Part shown: positions 1-8,256 of the stretch, piece after piece
How the letters are laid out: each line of letters begins with the position of its first letter
How positions within the stretch are numbered: the first letter of the stretch is position 1
Assembly (NCBI GenBank): GCA_001916715.1
Contig: MNSZ01000046.1
Coordinates: 98,611-162,610, forward strand
DNA: 64,000 bases
Origin: Firmicutes bacterium CAG:24053_14
Lineage (GTDB): Bacteria > Bacillota > Clostridia > Oscillospirales > Oscillospiraceae
Direction of reading: 5' to 3'
The notes under the pieces: model-generated
What the model was told of the DNA's origin: nothing
The model's input: the letters and a program-made list of their open reading frames with translations, nothing else
Database searches by the model: none
Translations under genes and position numbers: made by a program

Positions 1-121
1 GACGAGCGTAGCGAGATTTTTCGTGAAAACCTGTTTTCACAAAAAATGTGGCGTTTTTGAAGCGTGCAAAAAAGTCAAAGACTTTTTTGACACGCTGAGT
101 CCGACGGGAAAACCGTCGGAC
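1..121. repeat. Cluster of three strong inverted repeats
   Basis: Three hairpins follow one another: an 8-bp stem with a 2-base gap at 23-40, a 16-bp stem at 61-96 (AGCGTG plus an A-rich arm ending AAAGTC, mirrored after a 3-base loop, with one bulged base), and a perfect 9-bp stem at 99-121 (GTCCGACGG / CCGTCGGAC). An 89-codon open frame crosses them but has no ribosome binding site and merely translates the palindromes. The arrangement looks like an intergenic palindromic repeat unit of the kind scattered through Clostridia genomes. Whether copies exist elsewhere cannot be seen here. Confidence 0.6.
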
Positions 122-290
122 AACTGTTGGCCTAAGTACCCCGCCGTGCCGTTGGGGTTCGATTATAACCTGCACAAAAAAGCAGGTGGGTCGCCTAAGC
201 TCTGTTTCTCTGCTTCCAACGTCCGGCCGGAGCCGGGAGGCCTGCAATCCGCAGATTCAAATCGGCATCCCTTATTAAAAATGTGGGTTT
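122..290. other. Structured intergenic stretch, possible small RNA
   Basis: No credible coding frame. Two hairpins, ACCCC/GGGGT at 138-158 and ACCTGC/GCAGGT at 168-187, sit between GTTGG (126-130) and CCAAC (216-220), which can close a larger fold. The string GCCTAAG occurs twice, at about 130-136 and 193-199. This could be a structured RNA of either strand, but it does not match a 6S, SRP, tmRNA or riboswitch pattern that I can recognise, so no family is proposed. Confidence 0.25.
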
Positions 291-347
291 AACGAACCCG
301 AAGTCAATATGACAAACCGCGAACACGGCAGGGATAAGCATTTAAAT

Positions 348-373
348 CATATTCCGCTTTTGCGGAACATATG
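348..373 (-). terminator. Weak hairpin downstream of the DUF1292 gene
   Basis: TTCCGC/GCGGAA stem with a TTTT loop at 352-367, flanked by CATA/TATG, 17 bases beyond the stop of the minus-strand gene at 390. It has no proper T-run, so its role as a terminator is uncertain. Confidence 0.35.
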
Positions 374-389
374 AGAAGGCTTTTTCGTC

Positions 390-677
390 TTACTCCTCGT
401 CGCCTTCCTCGGCCTCGAAGATGGTTATAAACATATTGTGAACCTCTTCAAGTTTCTCCTCATCGTCGATGGATTCAAACAGCTCGTCGCCGTTTTCGTC
501 CTCGGTGACACTCAGGAGGATAAGGCCGTAATCGGGGTCGTCCTCGTCCATATCCGCCGGGAGAAATGCGGAAAACGTCTCGCCGTTGTAATCGATAGTA
601 TCAAGCAGCTCAAGGTTAAACTCGTTGCCGTCATCATCTATTATAGTCATGAAATCATTGCCGAATTCTTTGCTCAT
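390..677 (-). CDS. DUF1292 family acidic protein
   Basis: A 95-residue, very acidic cytosolic protein. The N-terminal half carries the DUF1292 (YrzB-like) pattern: FMTIIDDDGNEFNLELLDTI, then a short beta-rich core (YGLILLSVTEDENGDELFE) and an acidic helix. These small proteins are widespread in Firmicutes and have no assigned biochemical role. The start is supported by a good AGGAGG eight bases upstream. It stands alone: the next minus-strand gene lies upstream at 762 and the plus strand is empty here. The family assignment is fairly secure; no function can be given. Confidence 0.8.
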   Translation of the reverse strand: MSKEFGNDFMTIIDDDGNEFNLELLDTIDYNGETFSAFLPADMDEDDPDYGLILLSVTEDENGDELFESIDDEEKLEEVHNMFITIFEAEEGDEE

Positions 678-761
678 GTTTGTTTCCTCCTGTGTTGTTG
701 TGTCCTTATTCTACCCTACACAGGCTCATAAATCAAGTATTAGTGTCCGTCTCTTGTCAGC

Positions 762-1094
762 TTATGAGCTCAGATCCTCCAGCAGCGACAGAAGCTCCTC
801 GCGCGTTTCGGCCTCGATGCCGGTTCTGAGCTTTTCGCGGTCAACATTGTTCAGCGTTTCCGTCGGGATATCGGTTACGGTTTTCGGCGTCCGGCGGTCA
901 TCCTCAAAAACGGCGATATAGCCCTGCCAGTCGCGCAGACAGTAACCCTGCTTTGCTGCTGCCGCAAGGCTTACGTTTTTGTCCGGCTCGCCGCTGTTTT
1001 CGGCATTGCCCACGCTTTTCACCGCCGCGCTGCCCGTTATCACCGCCGCCGCGGCGAGAAAACACAGCAGCAGCTTTTTAAATGTATTTTTCAT
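762..1094 (-). CDS. Small exported protein with BofC-like C-terminal domain
   Basis: A 110-residue protein with an N-terminal signal or anchor segment (about residues 5-25: basic start, then an Ala/Leu-rich stretch). After a short linker comes a domain of about 60 residues with the pattern YCLRDWQGYIAVFEDD, a VTDIPTETLNNVDREKL motif and an acidic helix ending LLSLLEDL. The layout matches the C-terminal domain of BofC, which in Bacillus regulates the SpoIVB checkpoint protease in the forespore. The N-terminal BofC domain is absent and many Clostridia carry such short versions of unknown role. It acts outside the membrane. The ribosome binding site GGAGCG precedes the ATG. Confidence 0.6.
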   Translation of the reverse strand: MKNTFKKLLLCFLAAAAVITGSAAVKSVGNAENSGEPDKNVSLAAAAKQGYCLRDWQGYIAVFEDDRRTPKTVTDIPTETLNNVDREKLRTGIEAETREELLSLLEDLSS

Positions 1095-1301
1095 TTTGTT
1101 TCACGCTCCTTTCAGCTTATTATCTCCATATACGTCAAAAACAAATACCTGCGCCGGAGAAATCTTTACAAATTATCCACGCTTACTTGACATAACATGA
1201 TATAATGATAATTCAGATAAAATTAGATTATTGCGCCTATTGAATATTTTACTCGGCTCATAACGATTTGACACATAACACTCGCAAGGAGGTGTTACCC
1301 A

Positions 1302-3461
1302 ATGGATATTGCCAAGGAGCCCGGCACCGAAAAACGCAGCGGCAAGGCCGGCCGCATTTTGGGCATAATCGGAACGATCCTGCTCATCGGCGTCGTGACG
1401 GGGCTTATCTTCGTGTGCATCTTTGCATTCTATGTAAAGACCTGCATCACGCCGAGCCTCGATCTGGATCTTAACGATTTCACGCTCAATCAGTCCAGCA
1501 TTATCTATTACAAGGATGCAAACGGAGATTATCAAAAGCTGACGACCGTCAGCAGCAGCGAAAACCGCATCTGGGTGGACGGGGATCAGATTCCTCAGCA
1601 CATGAAGGATGCGCTCGTCGCCATCGAGGACAAGCGCTTTTACACGCATAAGGGCGTTGACTGGTTCCGAACGGCGCACGCGGCGCTTAACATGTTCACC
1701 GGCGGCTCGACCTTCGGCGGCTCGACGATAACCCAGCAGCTTATCAAGAACCTCACCCAGCAGGATGATATCACCGTTCAGCGAAAGCTTCTGGAGATAT
1801 TCCAGGCGCTGGACTTCGAGAAGAAGTACGATAAGGAAGAGATTCTCGAGTGGTATCTCAACGCCGTGTATTTCGGCGAGGGCTGCTACGGCGTACAGAC
1901 GGCGGCGCAGACCTATTTCGGCAAGGACGCAAAGGATCTCACCATTGCCGAAGCCGCTTCCATTGTCGGCATAACGAATCTGCCGACGTACTACGACCCG
2001 TTCTACAGCGTTGAGAATAATAAGGAACGTCAGGAAAACGTCCTTCGCGAGATGTATAAGCAGGGCTATCTTAACAAATCCGAGTATGAAGAGGCCGTAA
2101 ATCAGGAGCTTGAGTTTGTCCGCGGCGAAAATTCGCCCAACACCTCCAGCGTCTACAGCTACTACGAAGAAGTCGTGCTCTCCGACGTCATCACCGACCT
2201 TGCCGAGGCAAAGGGCATCAGCCGCGTTGCGGCAAGCCAGCTCGTTCACAATGCAGGCTACGAGATCTATGCCTGCATAGATAAGGACATTCAGGCGAAG
2301 GTCGATGCGATCTACACAAATCTCGAAGAGCTTCCCAAGGCTCAAAACGGCACAAAGTCGCAGCTTCAGAGCGGCATCGTCATCATCGACCAGTACACAG
2401 GCGAGATCAAGGCCCTCTCCGGCGGCACGGGCGAGAAGAAGATCAGCTACGGACTCAACAGAGCCACCGGCACCACAAGACCGCCCGGATCGTCCATTAA
2501 GCCTATCGCGGTCTACGGCCCGGCTGTCGAATACGGACTGATAAGCCCCACGACGCTGGTGCTCGACGCCGATGACACTCACGTTCAGCTCGCGCACACC
2601 TCGTGGTATCCGAAAAACTCGCCTAACACCTATGACGGCATCATCACGATAGCCACGGCGCTTCAGAAATCCAAGAACACAGTTGCAGCGCAGATCATGG
2701 ATAAGCTTACGCCCTCGACAGCGCTTGATTTCCTGCGCAATCGCCTCGGCGTGACGAGCCTTGTCGATGCCGACGCAGACTATGCGGCAATGGCTCTCGG
2801 CCAGCCGAGCTACGGCATAACCGTGCGCGAGATGGCGCAGGCATACACCGCCCTTGCAAACGACGGCGTTTTCACCTATTCGCGCACCTATTCCATGGTC
2901 AAGGACCGCAGCGGCAAGATCATCCTCGATAATCAGCCTCAGACCATTCAGGCCTTCTCGCAGGATACCGCGCGCACCATGACCTATATGCTCAACAACG
3001 CTGCGACCTACGGCACCGGCCATGAATCGCGCCTGAGCAACATGCCCGTTGCTGGCAAGACCGGTACAACGACCGCGAACAAGGACCGCTGGTTCTGCGG
3101 ATACACACCGTATTACACCTGCGCGGTCTGGACGGGATACGATACGCCCGAATACATGTCCTTCTACGGCAACCCCGCAACGCAGATCTGGCAGAAGGTC
3201 ATGGCTTCCATCCACGCCGATCTTCCCTATAAGGACTTCAAGATATCCTACGGCGGCTCGCCGACCGGCATCTTCGGAACGCGCGAGGAGCTTGAAGATC
3301 AGGCCCTGACCGAGGAAGAGCGTCAGAAGAAGGAAGAGGAAGAGCAGAAAAAGCAGGAAGAAGAGAACAAGAAGAACGAGGATGACAACACCGGCGGCAA
3401 TACCGGCGATAACACCGGCGGCAACGATGACATCTTCGCAAACTTCCGTGATCTCTTCTAA
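1302..3461 (+). CDS. Class A penicillin-binding protein (PBP1A-type)
   Basis: Bifunctional peptidoglycan synthase of 719 residues. A short cytosolic N-terminus is followed by one membrane span (about 18-45). The glycosyltransferase 51 domain (about 95-265) has the catalytic Glu of AIEDKRF near residue 109, GGSTITQQL and the RKLLEIFQAL segment. The transpeptidase domain (about 340-640) has the active serine in GSSIKP (about residue 397), SKNT and KTGTT (about 586). The tail is a Lys/Glu-rich stretch followed by TGGN repeats, likely disordered. It polymerises and crosslinks glycan strands on the outer membrane face. The start is fixed by AAGGAGGTG eight bases upstream. A small conserved-looking gene follows 19 bases later and is probably cotranscribed. 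Confidence 0.93.
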   Translation: MDIAKEPGTEKRSGKAGRILGIIGTILLIGVVTGLIFVCIFAFYVKTCITPSLDLDLNDFTLNQSSIIYYKDANGDYQKLTTVSSSENRIWVDGDQIPQHMKDALVAIEDKRFYTHKGVDWFRTAHAALNMFTGGSTFGGSTITQQLIKNLTQQDDITVQRKLLEIFQALDFEKKYDKEEILEWYLNAVYFGEGCYGVQTAAQTYFGKDAKDLTIAEAASIVGITNLPTYYDPFYSVENNKERQENVLREMYKQGYLNKSEYEEAVNQELEFVRGENSPNTSSVYSYYEEVVLSDVITDLAEAKGISRVAASQLVHNAGYEIYACIDKDIQAKVDAIYTNLEELPKAQNGTKSQLQSGIVIIDQYTGEIKALSGGTGEKKISYGLNRATGTTRPPGSSIKPIAVYGPAVEYGLISPTTLVLDADDTHVQLAHTSWYPKNSPNTYDGIITIATALQKSKNTVAAQIMDKLTPSTALDFLRNRLGVTSLVDADADYAAMALGQPSYGITVREMAQAYTALANDGVFTYSRTYSMVKDRSGKIILDNQPQTIQAFSQDTARTMTYMLNNAATYGTGHESRLSNMPVAGKTGTTTANKDRWFCGYTPYYTCAVWTGYDTPEYMSFYGNPATQIWQKVMASIHADLPYKDFKISYGGSPTGIFGTREELEDQALTEEERQKKEEEEQKKQEEENKKNEDDNTGGNTGDNTGGNDDIFANFRDLF

Positions 3462-3480
3462 GCAAGAAGGAGGAATTACT

Positions 3481-3765
3481 TTGGCAAACAAACCGCTTGA
3501 ATACAAAGGTCATCCCCTGCAGCGCGCAGGAAACATAGTCTATTACGGCAGCATGTCCGACAAATACGTTATCATGCTCCAGATCATGGACACCAAGAAG
3601 GTCAAGGATCTCGACGTTGCCACAAAGGTATCCGTCCAGCTCCAGCTCACCGATCCCTCCGTCAAGTCCCGTGACCGCATCGTTAAGAAAAGCGAAAAGG
3701 ACGGCTTCTGGGCGGCAATGGACGTTGCAAGCGTCTGGCTCGACAGGGCTTTGGCTGCAAAATAA
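3481..3765 (+). CDS. Small hypothetical protein, TTG start
   Basis: A 94-residue basic cytosolic protein that I do not recognise. The only start with a ribosome binding site is TTG at 3481, preceded by GGAGGAATTAC; a longer reading from 3382 would overlap the upstream gene and has no such site. The protein starts with ANKPLEYKGHPL, has a beta-rich centre (NIVYYGSMSDKYVIMLQIMD, VSVQLQLTD) and a Lys-rich then helical C-terminus (DGFWAAMDVASVWLDRAL). It lies 19 bases after the penicillin-binding protein gene and directly before a strong terminator, so it is the end of that operon. Confidence 0.75.
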   Translation: MANKPLEYKGHPLQRAGNIVYYGSMSDKYVIMLQIMDTKKVKDLDVATKVSVQLQLTDPSVKSRDRIVKKSEKDGFWAAMDVASVWLDRALAAK

Positions 3766-3780
3766 CCAAAAATTTTTAAA

Positions 3781-3810
3781 AGCAGGCAGTTTAGACTGCC
3801 TGCTTTTTGT
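3781..3810 (+). terminator. Intrinsic terminator
   Basis: A perfect 10-bp stem AGCAGGCAGT/ACTGCCTGCT with loop TTAG, followed by TTTTT, 15 bases after the stop at 3765. Confidence 0.9.
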
Positions 3811-3839
3811 TATAATTTTGCCTAAGATAAATATAGAAT

Positions 3840-3869
3840 TTGAGGAAATTATATATTATAATATATAAT
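3840..3869 (+). promoter_or_regulatory. Likely sigma-A promoter of the decarboxylase operon
   Basis: TTGAGG at 3840-3845 and TATAAT at 3864-3869 with an 18-base spacer inside a very AT-rich stretch, 54 bases before the first gene of the operon. Confidence 0.55.
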
Positions 3870-3922
3870 GTTAAACTATTAGTCTGCGCGGCAGGCGAAA
3901 AAATGAATTCTGGGAGGAAAAA

Positions 3923-5305
3923 ATGAAGAAAGTACAGTTTACGGAAACCGTGCTTCGTGACGCAAACCAGTCACTTATTGCGACAAGGCTTCCCTATGAC
4001 AAGTTCGAGCCCATCCTCGAGAAGATGGATCAGGCCGGATTCTACTCCGTTGAATGCTGGGGCGGTGCGACCTTCGACGTCTGCCTGCGCTTTCTCAACG
4101 AGGATCCGTGGGAGCGTCTGCGCAAGATCCGCGCAAAAATGCCCAACACCAAGCTTCAGATGCTTCTGCGCGGCCAGAACATCCTCGGCTACAAGCACTA
4201 TCCCGACGATGTCGTCCGCCGCTTCGTGCGCGCATCGGTCAAAAACGGCATCGACATCATCCGCATTTTCGACGCGCTCAATGATACCGACAACCTCAAG
4301 GTCGCTGTTGAAGAGACCATAAAGCAGGGCGCAATGGCCTCCGGCACCATTTCGTACACGACAAGCCCCGTGCACACGACGGCAAAGTTTGTTGAGATGG
4401 TCAAGGAGCTAAAGCAGATGGGCGTAAGCTCTATCTGCATAAAGGACATGGCCGGCATCATGACTCCGCAGAGCGCATACGACCTCGTTTCCGGCATCAA
4501 GGACGCCGTTGACCTGCCCGTCGTTCTGCACACGCACTGCACCACCGGTCTTGCGTTCATGACCTACCTCAAGGGCATTGAGGCCGGCGCGGACGTTATC
4601 GACACCGCAATATCCCCCTTCTCCGGCGGCACCTCGCAGCCTGCGACCGAGACGCTTTACTATGCGCTCAAAGAGCTTGGCTACGATGTTGCGCTTGACG
4701 AGAAGATACTCATAGAAATGGCAAACTTCTTCAAGCCCATCCGCAACGATTACCTCGCCGACGGCACCCTCAACCCCATCTCCATGACCACCGACACCCA
4801 GTGTCTGACCTATCAGATACCCGGCGGCATGCTCTCGAACCTGCTCAGTCAGCTGAAGATGATGAATGCGCTGGACAAGTTTGAGGAAGCGCTCATCGAA
4901 ACTCCGCGCGTGCGCAAGGACATGGGCTATCCTCCCCTCGTCACCCCGACAAGCCAGCTCGTAGGCTCGCAGGCGGTTCAGAACGTGCTCGCAGGCGAGC
5001 GCTATAAGAACGTCGGCGCAGAGATAAAGGCCTACTGCCGCGGCGAATACGGCAGAACTCCGGCTCCCATCAACGAGGAAGTCCGCGCAAAGATCCTCAA
5101 CGGCGAAAAGCCCATCGAGGGCCGCTATGCCGACACTCTTCCGACCGACACCTATGAGAAGGCCGCCGAGCACCTCGGCGACACCGCCAAGTGCGAAGAG
5201 GATGTCCTCAGCTACATCGCATTCCCCCAGGTTGCCGAGAACTTCTTTGAAAAGCGCCGCGAGGCAGAGGAAAAGGTCGTCCGCTACACCATTACCGAAG
5301 CCTGA
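3923..5305 (+). CDS. oadA: Oxaloacetate decarboxylase alpha-type carboxyltransferase subunit
   Basis: A 460-residue carboxyltransferase of the pyruvate carboxylase/oxaloacetate decarboxylase alpha family. The TIM barrel starts with TETVLRDANQSLIATR, has the metal and substrate region LLRGQNILGYKHY, the lysine later carbamylated in this family in SICIKDMAG (about residue 174) and the HTHCTTG metal histidines. It transfers the carboxyl group of the substrate to biotin. The usual C-terminal biotin domain of one-piece OadA is absent; it is a separate gene at 5662. The three following genes give a complete membrane decarboxylase pump. Oxaloacetate is the most likely substrate, because methylmalonyl-CoA and glutaconyl-CoA enzymes use an unrelated alpha subunit. 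Start supported by GGGAGGAAAAA. Confidence 0.88.
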   Translation: MKKVQFTETVLRDANQSLIATRLPYDKFEPILEKMDQAGFYSVECWGGATFDVCLRFLNEDPWERLRKIRAKMPNTKLQMLLRGQNILGYKHYPDDVVRRFVRASVKNGIDIIRIFDALNDTDNLKVAVEETIKQGAMASGTISYTTSPVHTTAKFVEMVKELKQMGVSSICIKDMAGIMTPQSAYDLVSGIKDAVDLPVVLHTHCTTGLAFMTYLKGIEAGADVIDTAISPFSGGTSQPATETLYYALKELGYDVALDEKILIEMANFFKPIRNDYLADGTLNPISMTTDTQCLTYQIPGGMLSNLLSQLKMMNALDKFEEALIETPRVRKDMGYPPLVTPTSQLVGSQAVQNVLAGERYKNVGAEIKAYCRGEYGRTPAPINEEVRAKILNGEKPIEGRYADTLPTDTYEKAAEHLGDTAKCEEDVLSYIAFPQVAENFFEKRREAEEKVVRYTITEA

Positions 5306-5318
5306 GGAGGTTTAGACG

Positions 5319-5672
5319 ATGAGTGATCTGATAAACATTTCCTTCGGCGACGCCGCGCTTACGGCTCTGCTGGGCTATCTTGTCGTTTTCTTCGGCCTTG
5401 TTCTTCTGATGGTCGTCGTTATTATAATGGGCAAGATCATGGTCAGCCGCGCAAACAAGGCAAAGGCGGCGGCGCCTGCCGCTCCTGCCGAGTCTGCCGC
5501 ACCGGCTCCCGAAGCTCCTGCCGCTCCCGGCTCTGCCGGCGAGCTGAAGCTGTATGACACCGATCCGAAGGACGCAGCAATGATAATGGCCATCGTCGCC
5601 GACGCGCTCGGCAAGCCCATTAACCAGCTCCGCTTTATTTCCATCAAGGAGGTCAAGGAAGATGAAGTATAA
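5319..5672 (+). CDS. oadG: Decarboxylase gamma-type membrane subunit
   Basis: A 117-residue small subunit: one membrane span (about residues 18-42) followed by an Ala/Pro-rich flexible linker (50-73) and a soluble C-terminal helix region ending IKEVKEDEV. This is the architecture of OadG/MmdD, which anchors the carboxyltransferase to the beta pump subunit. The linker has the same composition as that of the biotin carrier encoded next. It starts 13 bases after the alpha gene with a GAGGAGG-type ribosome binding site and overlaps the following gene by 11 bases, indicating tight translational coupling. Confidence 0.8.
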   Translation: MSDLINISFGDAALTALLGYLVVFFGLVLLMVVVIIMGKIMVSRANKAKAAAPAAPAESAAPAPEAPAAPGSAGELKLYDTDPKDAAMIMAIVADALGKPINQLRFISIKEVKEDEV

Positions 5673-6066
5673 GGTAACTTTAAATAACAGAACTTACGAG
5701 GTCGAGGTCGAAGAGGGCAAAGCAATGCTCATCGATGAGTACGAGGCCTATGCTCCTGCCGCTCCCGCACCCGTTGCGGCGGCTCCCGTCGCAGCAGCTC
5801 CGGCCGCTGCCCCTGCCGCTCCTGCCGCACCTGCCGGTGCAGCCCTTGCAGCAGGCGAGGTCGTAAAAAGCCCCATGCCCGGCAACATTCTCAAGATCAA
5901 TGTTTCGCAGGGACAGAAGGTCAACGAGGGCGACGTGCTTATCGTCCTCGAAGCCATGAAAATGGAAAACGAGATCGTCGCAACCAAGTCCGGCACCGTC
6001 GCTCAGATCGTCACGGCAAAGGGCGCAGTAGTCGAGACCGGTGCTCCTCTTGTTGTCATAGCATAA
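5662..6066 (+). CDS. Biotin carrier subunit of the decarboxylase
   Basis: A 134-residue biotinyl carrier. Residues 1-30 form a short N-terminal beta module, residues 31-65 are a Pro/Ala linker built from repeated APVAAAPAA units, and residues 67-134 are the biotinyl domain. It contains the canonical EAMKMEN with the biotinylated Lys at about residue 100 and PMPGNI at the start of the domain. It shuttles the carboxyl group from the alpha subunit to the membrane beta subunit. The ATG overlaps the end of the gamma gene, and the beta gene follows 11 bases after the stop. Confidence 0.92.
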   Translation: MKYKVTLNNRTYEVEVEEGKAMLIDEYEAYAPAAPAPVAAAPVAAAPAAAPAAPAAPAGAALAAGEVVKSPMPGNILKINVSQGQKVNEGDVLIVLEAMKMENEIVATKSGTVAQIVTAKGAVVETGAPLVVIA

Positions 6067-6077
6067 GGAGGTAACGG

Positions 6078-7301
6078 ATGGACATTCTGGGTACTCTCCA
6101 AAAGCTTTCGATGGAATCCGGCTTCGCCGCGTTTTTCGTCACCGACGGCGGCTGGAAAAACCTCATCATGATAATCATTGCCTTTGTGCTCCTGTACCTT
6201 GGCATAGTCAAAAAATTTGAGCCCCTGCTGCTGTGCGGTATAGCCTTCGGCTGCCTGCTGACAAACCTGAGCTACTTCATCGGCATGGGCGAGAACGCGC
6301 TGTATCACCCCGAGCTGTGGGAGGCATTCCTCGATGAGGCAAGCCCCTATTATCACAGCTACGGCCATGTAATGTCGAACGCCGGCCTGCTCGACTTCTT
6401 CTACATCGGCGTAAAGGCCGGCATTTATCCCTCGCTTATCTTCCTCGGTGTCGGCGCGATGACCGACTTCGGACCGTTGCTGGCTAACCCCAAGAGCCTG
6501 CTTCTCGGCGCTTCGGCTCAGCTCGGCGTTTTCGTCGCATTCCTCGGCGCTATCGCTCTGGGCTTCACAGGTCCCGAGGGCGCTTCCATCGGCATCATCG
6601 GCGGCGCAGACGGCCCGACCGCAATATTCTTAACAACAAAGCTTGCGCCTCATCTGTTAGGACCTATCGCCATTGCGGCATATTCCTACATGGCTCTGAT
6701 CCCGCTCATTCAGCCGCCTCTTATGAAGCTTTGCACAACAAAGGAAATGCGCGAGGTGAAAATGGAGCAGGCGCGTGAGGTCTCCAAGGCCGAGAAGATC
6801 ATCTTCCCGATCGTTGTCGCAACCTTCGTCATTCTGCTTCTGCCCTCGACCGCTCCGCTGGTCGGCTGCCTGATGCTCGGCAACCTCTTCCGTGAGTGCG
6901 GCGTGACCGACCGTCTGTCGGATACCGCTCAGAACGCGCTGATGAACATCGTAACCATCTTCCTTGCGACCTCAGTCGGCGCAACGATGGTCGCTCAGAA
7001 CTTCCTGAGCGGCGCAACGATCAAGATCATTATCCTCGGTCTGTGCGCATTCGCCATCTCTACCATCGGCGGTCTGCTCGGCGGCGTTGTCATGTACTAC
7101 GCCTCCGGCAAGAAGATCAACCCCCTCATCGGCTCTGCCGGTGTTTCCGCAGTCCCCATGGCCGCACGCGTTTCCCAGGACGTCGGCAGAAAGTACAACA
7201 AAACAAACTTCCTGCTCATGCACGCAATGGGCCCCAACGTTGCCGGCGTTATCGGCTCCGCTATCGCAGCAGGCTTCCTGCTTTCTGTCTTCGGCGGCTG
7301 A
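6078..7301 (+). CDS. oadB: Na+-pumping decarboxylase beta subunit
   Basis: A 407-residue polytopic membrane protein of the OadB/MmdB/GcdB family, with about 9-11 hydrophobic segments. It has the highly conserved GGADGPTAIFLT motif near residue 174 and a second conserved segment near the C-terminus (SAVPMAARVSQDVGR, then HAMGPNVAGVIGSAIAAG). It decarboxylates carboxybiotin and couples this to export of Na+ ions, giving an anaerobe a sodium motive force from oxaloacetate or a related acid. Last gene of the four-gene operon; a strong terminator follows 15 bases later. Confidence 0.93.
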   Translation: MDILGTLQKLSMESGFAAFFVTDGGWKNLIMIIIAFVLLYLGIVKKFEPLLLCGIAFGCLLTNLSYFIGMGENALYHPELWEAFLDEASPYYHSYGHVMSNAGLLDFFYIGVKAGIYPSLIFLGVGAMTDFGPLLANPKSLLLGASAQLGVFVAFLGAIALGFTGPEGASIGIIGGADGPTAIFLTTKLAPHLLGPIAIAAYSYMALIPLIQPPLMKLCTTKEMREVKMEQAREVSKAEKIIFPIVVATFVILLLPSTAPLVGCLMLGNLFRECGVTDRLSDTAQNALMNIVTIFLATSVGATMVAQNFLSGATIKIIILGLCAFAISTIGGLLGGVVMYYASGKKINPLIGSAGVSAVPMAARVSQDVGRKYNKTNFLLMHAMGPNVAGVIGSAIAAGFLLSVFGG

Positions 7302-7316
7302 TAGATCTATCTTTTC

Positions 7317-7353
7317 AAGGCATGTGTCATACGGCACATGCCTTTTTCTTTTT
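7317..7353 (+). terminator. Intrinsic terminator
   Basis: A 10-bp stem AAGGCATGTG/CACATGCCTT with an 8-base loop, followed by a T-rich tract, just after oadB. Confidence 0.9.
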
Positions 7354-7394
7354 CATTAAATGTGAAAAAATTATCTTTTTGCGCAGCAAGGCTA

Positions 7395-7423
7395 TTGACA
7401 ATGCGCCGCAATGCGCATATAAT
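7395..7423 (+). promoter_or_regulatory. Consensus promoter of tetR-like gene with palindrome in its spacer
   Basis: Perfect TTGACA (7395-7400) and TATAAT (7418-7423) with a 17-base spacer. The spacer contains ATGCGC...GCGCAT (7401-7418) and a further AT-rich inverted repeat AAAACATTTGTTTT lies at about 7440-7453. Both are plausible operator sites for the regulator encoded just downstream. Confidence 0.8.
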
Positions 7424-7486
7424 CTAAAACACTTGTTACAAAACATTTGTTTTAAAACGTCAGTTTTAATTCAAGGGGAGATCTTA

Positions 7487-8143
7487 ATGCCGCCGAAACC
7501 CAAATTTTCAAAAGAAGAGATAATAGATGCCGCACTCGATATCGTAAGCAGGGACGGAGTCGCGGCGCTCACTGCGCGCGAGCTTGGCGAAAAGCTCGGC
7601 TGCTCGTCAAGCCCTATTTTCACCGTTTTCAAAAGCATGGACGAGGTCATGCAGGCCATACGCATTGAGGCAATGCGGCGGTATGACAAATACGTCAGCC
7701 GTGCGCGCGACTACTATCCGTCGTTTAAGGCCATCGGCATTCTCATGCTGCGTTACGCCAAGGAGCAGCCGAAGCTCTTTCAGCTTCTGTTCATGACCGA
7801 AAATGCGCAGGCGCGGCGTTTTGACGATGTTTTCGATGCTTTGGGCGAAACGGCAAAGCTGTGCATAGAGTTTGTCACAGACGACTACGGCCTCACGGAA
7901 GAGCAGGCGCGCTTTTTGTTCCAGTATGTCTGGACATTCACCTACGGTGTGAGCGCAATGAGTGCAACGGGAATGTGTGATTTTTCCGAGGATGAGCTTA
8001 TAAGCATGCTCGGCAACGAATTCATGTCCGTCATGAGCTTTATAAAGTCCGGCATGTACGGCAAGGCCATGACCGATATCCGCCCCATTAAGCGCGGCGA
8101 CGGCGCGCTGCCCGACACTCGGAGCTTTGACGAACCGGCCTAA
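7487..8143 (+). CDS. TetR family transcriptional regulator
   Basis: A 218-residue one-domain repressor type. Residues 6-53 are the TetR helix-turn-helix: FSKEEIIDAALDIV, then TARELGEKLGCSSSPIFTVF as turn and recognition helix. The C-terminal ligand-binding region is all-helical and not assignable to a ligand. The start ATG has AAGGGGAG seven bases upstream; longer readings of the frame run into the preceding operon. It is a single gene with its own consensus promoter containing an inverted repeat, suggesting autoregulation. No obvious target is adjacent; the ABC module downstream has its own XRE regulator. Confidence 0.85.
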   Translation: MPPKPKFSKEEIIDAALDIVSRDGVAALTARELGEKLGCSSSPIFTVFKSMDEVMQAIRIEAMRRYDKYVSRARDYYPSFKAIGILMLRYAKEQPKLFQLLFMTENAQARRFDDVFDALGETAKLCIEFVTDDYGLTEEQARFLFQYVWTFTYGVSAMSATGMCDFSEDELISMLGNEFMSVMSFIKSGMYGKAMTDIRPIKRGDGALPDTRSFDEPA

Positions 8144-8256
8144 GCTCTGCCGATGTGCGCATGTTTGCCTTTTTGTTGCCCTTGTGTTGTACTTTAGTGT
8201 CAAAATCGCCATTATCGAAGCAAAAAACGCCCTGCGCAACCAATAGCAACCGCCGG

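Noticed and set aside
154..170. T-arm-like string GGTTCGATTATAACC suggesting a tRNA
   Set aside because: No anticodon arm, acceptor stem or CCA can be fitted around it.
23..292. 89-codon frame at the window start
   Set aside because: It translates palindromic repeats, has no ribosome binding site and resembles no protein.
1173..3506. 777-codon open frame on the minus strand
   Set aside because: It is antisense to the penicillin-binding protein, whose motifs are intact; the reading is low-complexity Leu/Val/Arg/Ala sequence typical of GC-rich shadow frames, with no ribosome binding site.
6896..7486. Upstream extension of the TetR frame
   Set aside because: The extended reading runs antiphase through oadB, a terminator and the promoter; the ATG at 7487 has the ribosome binding site.
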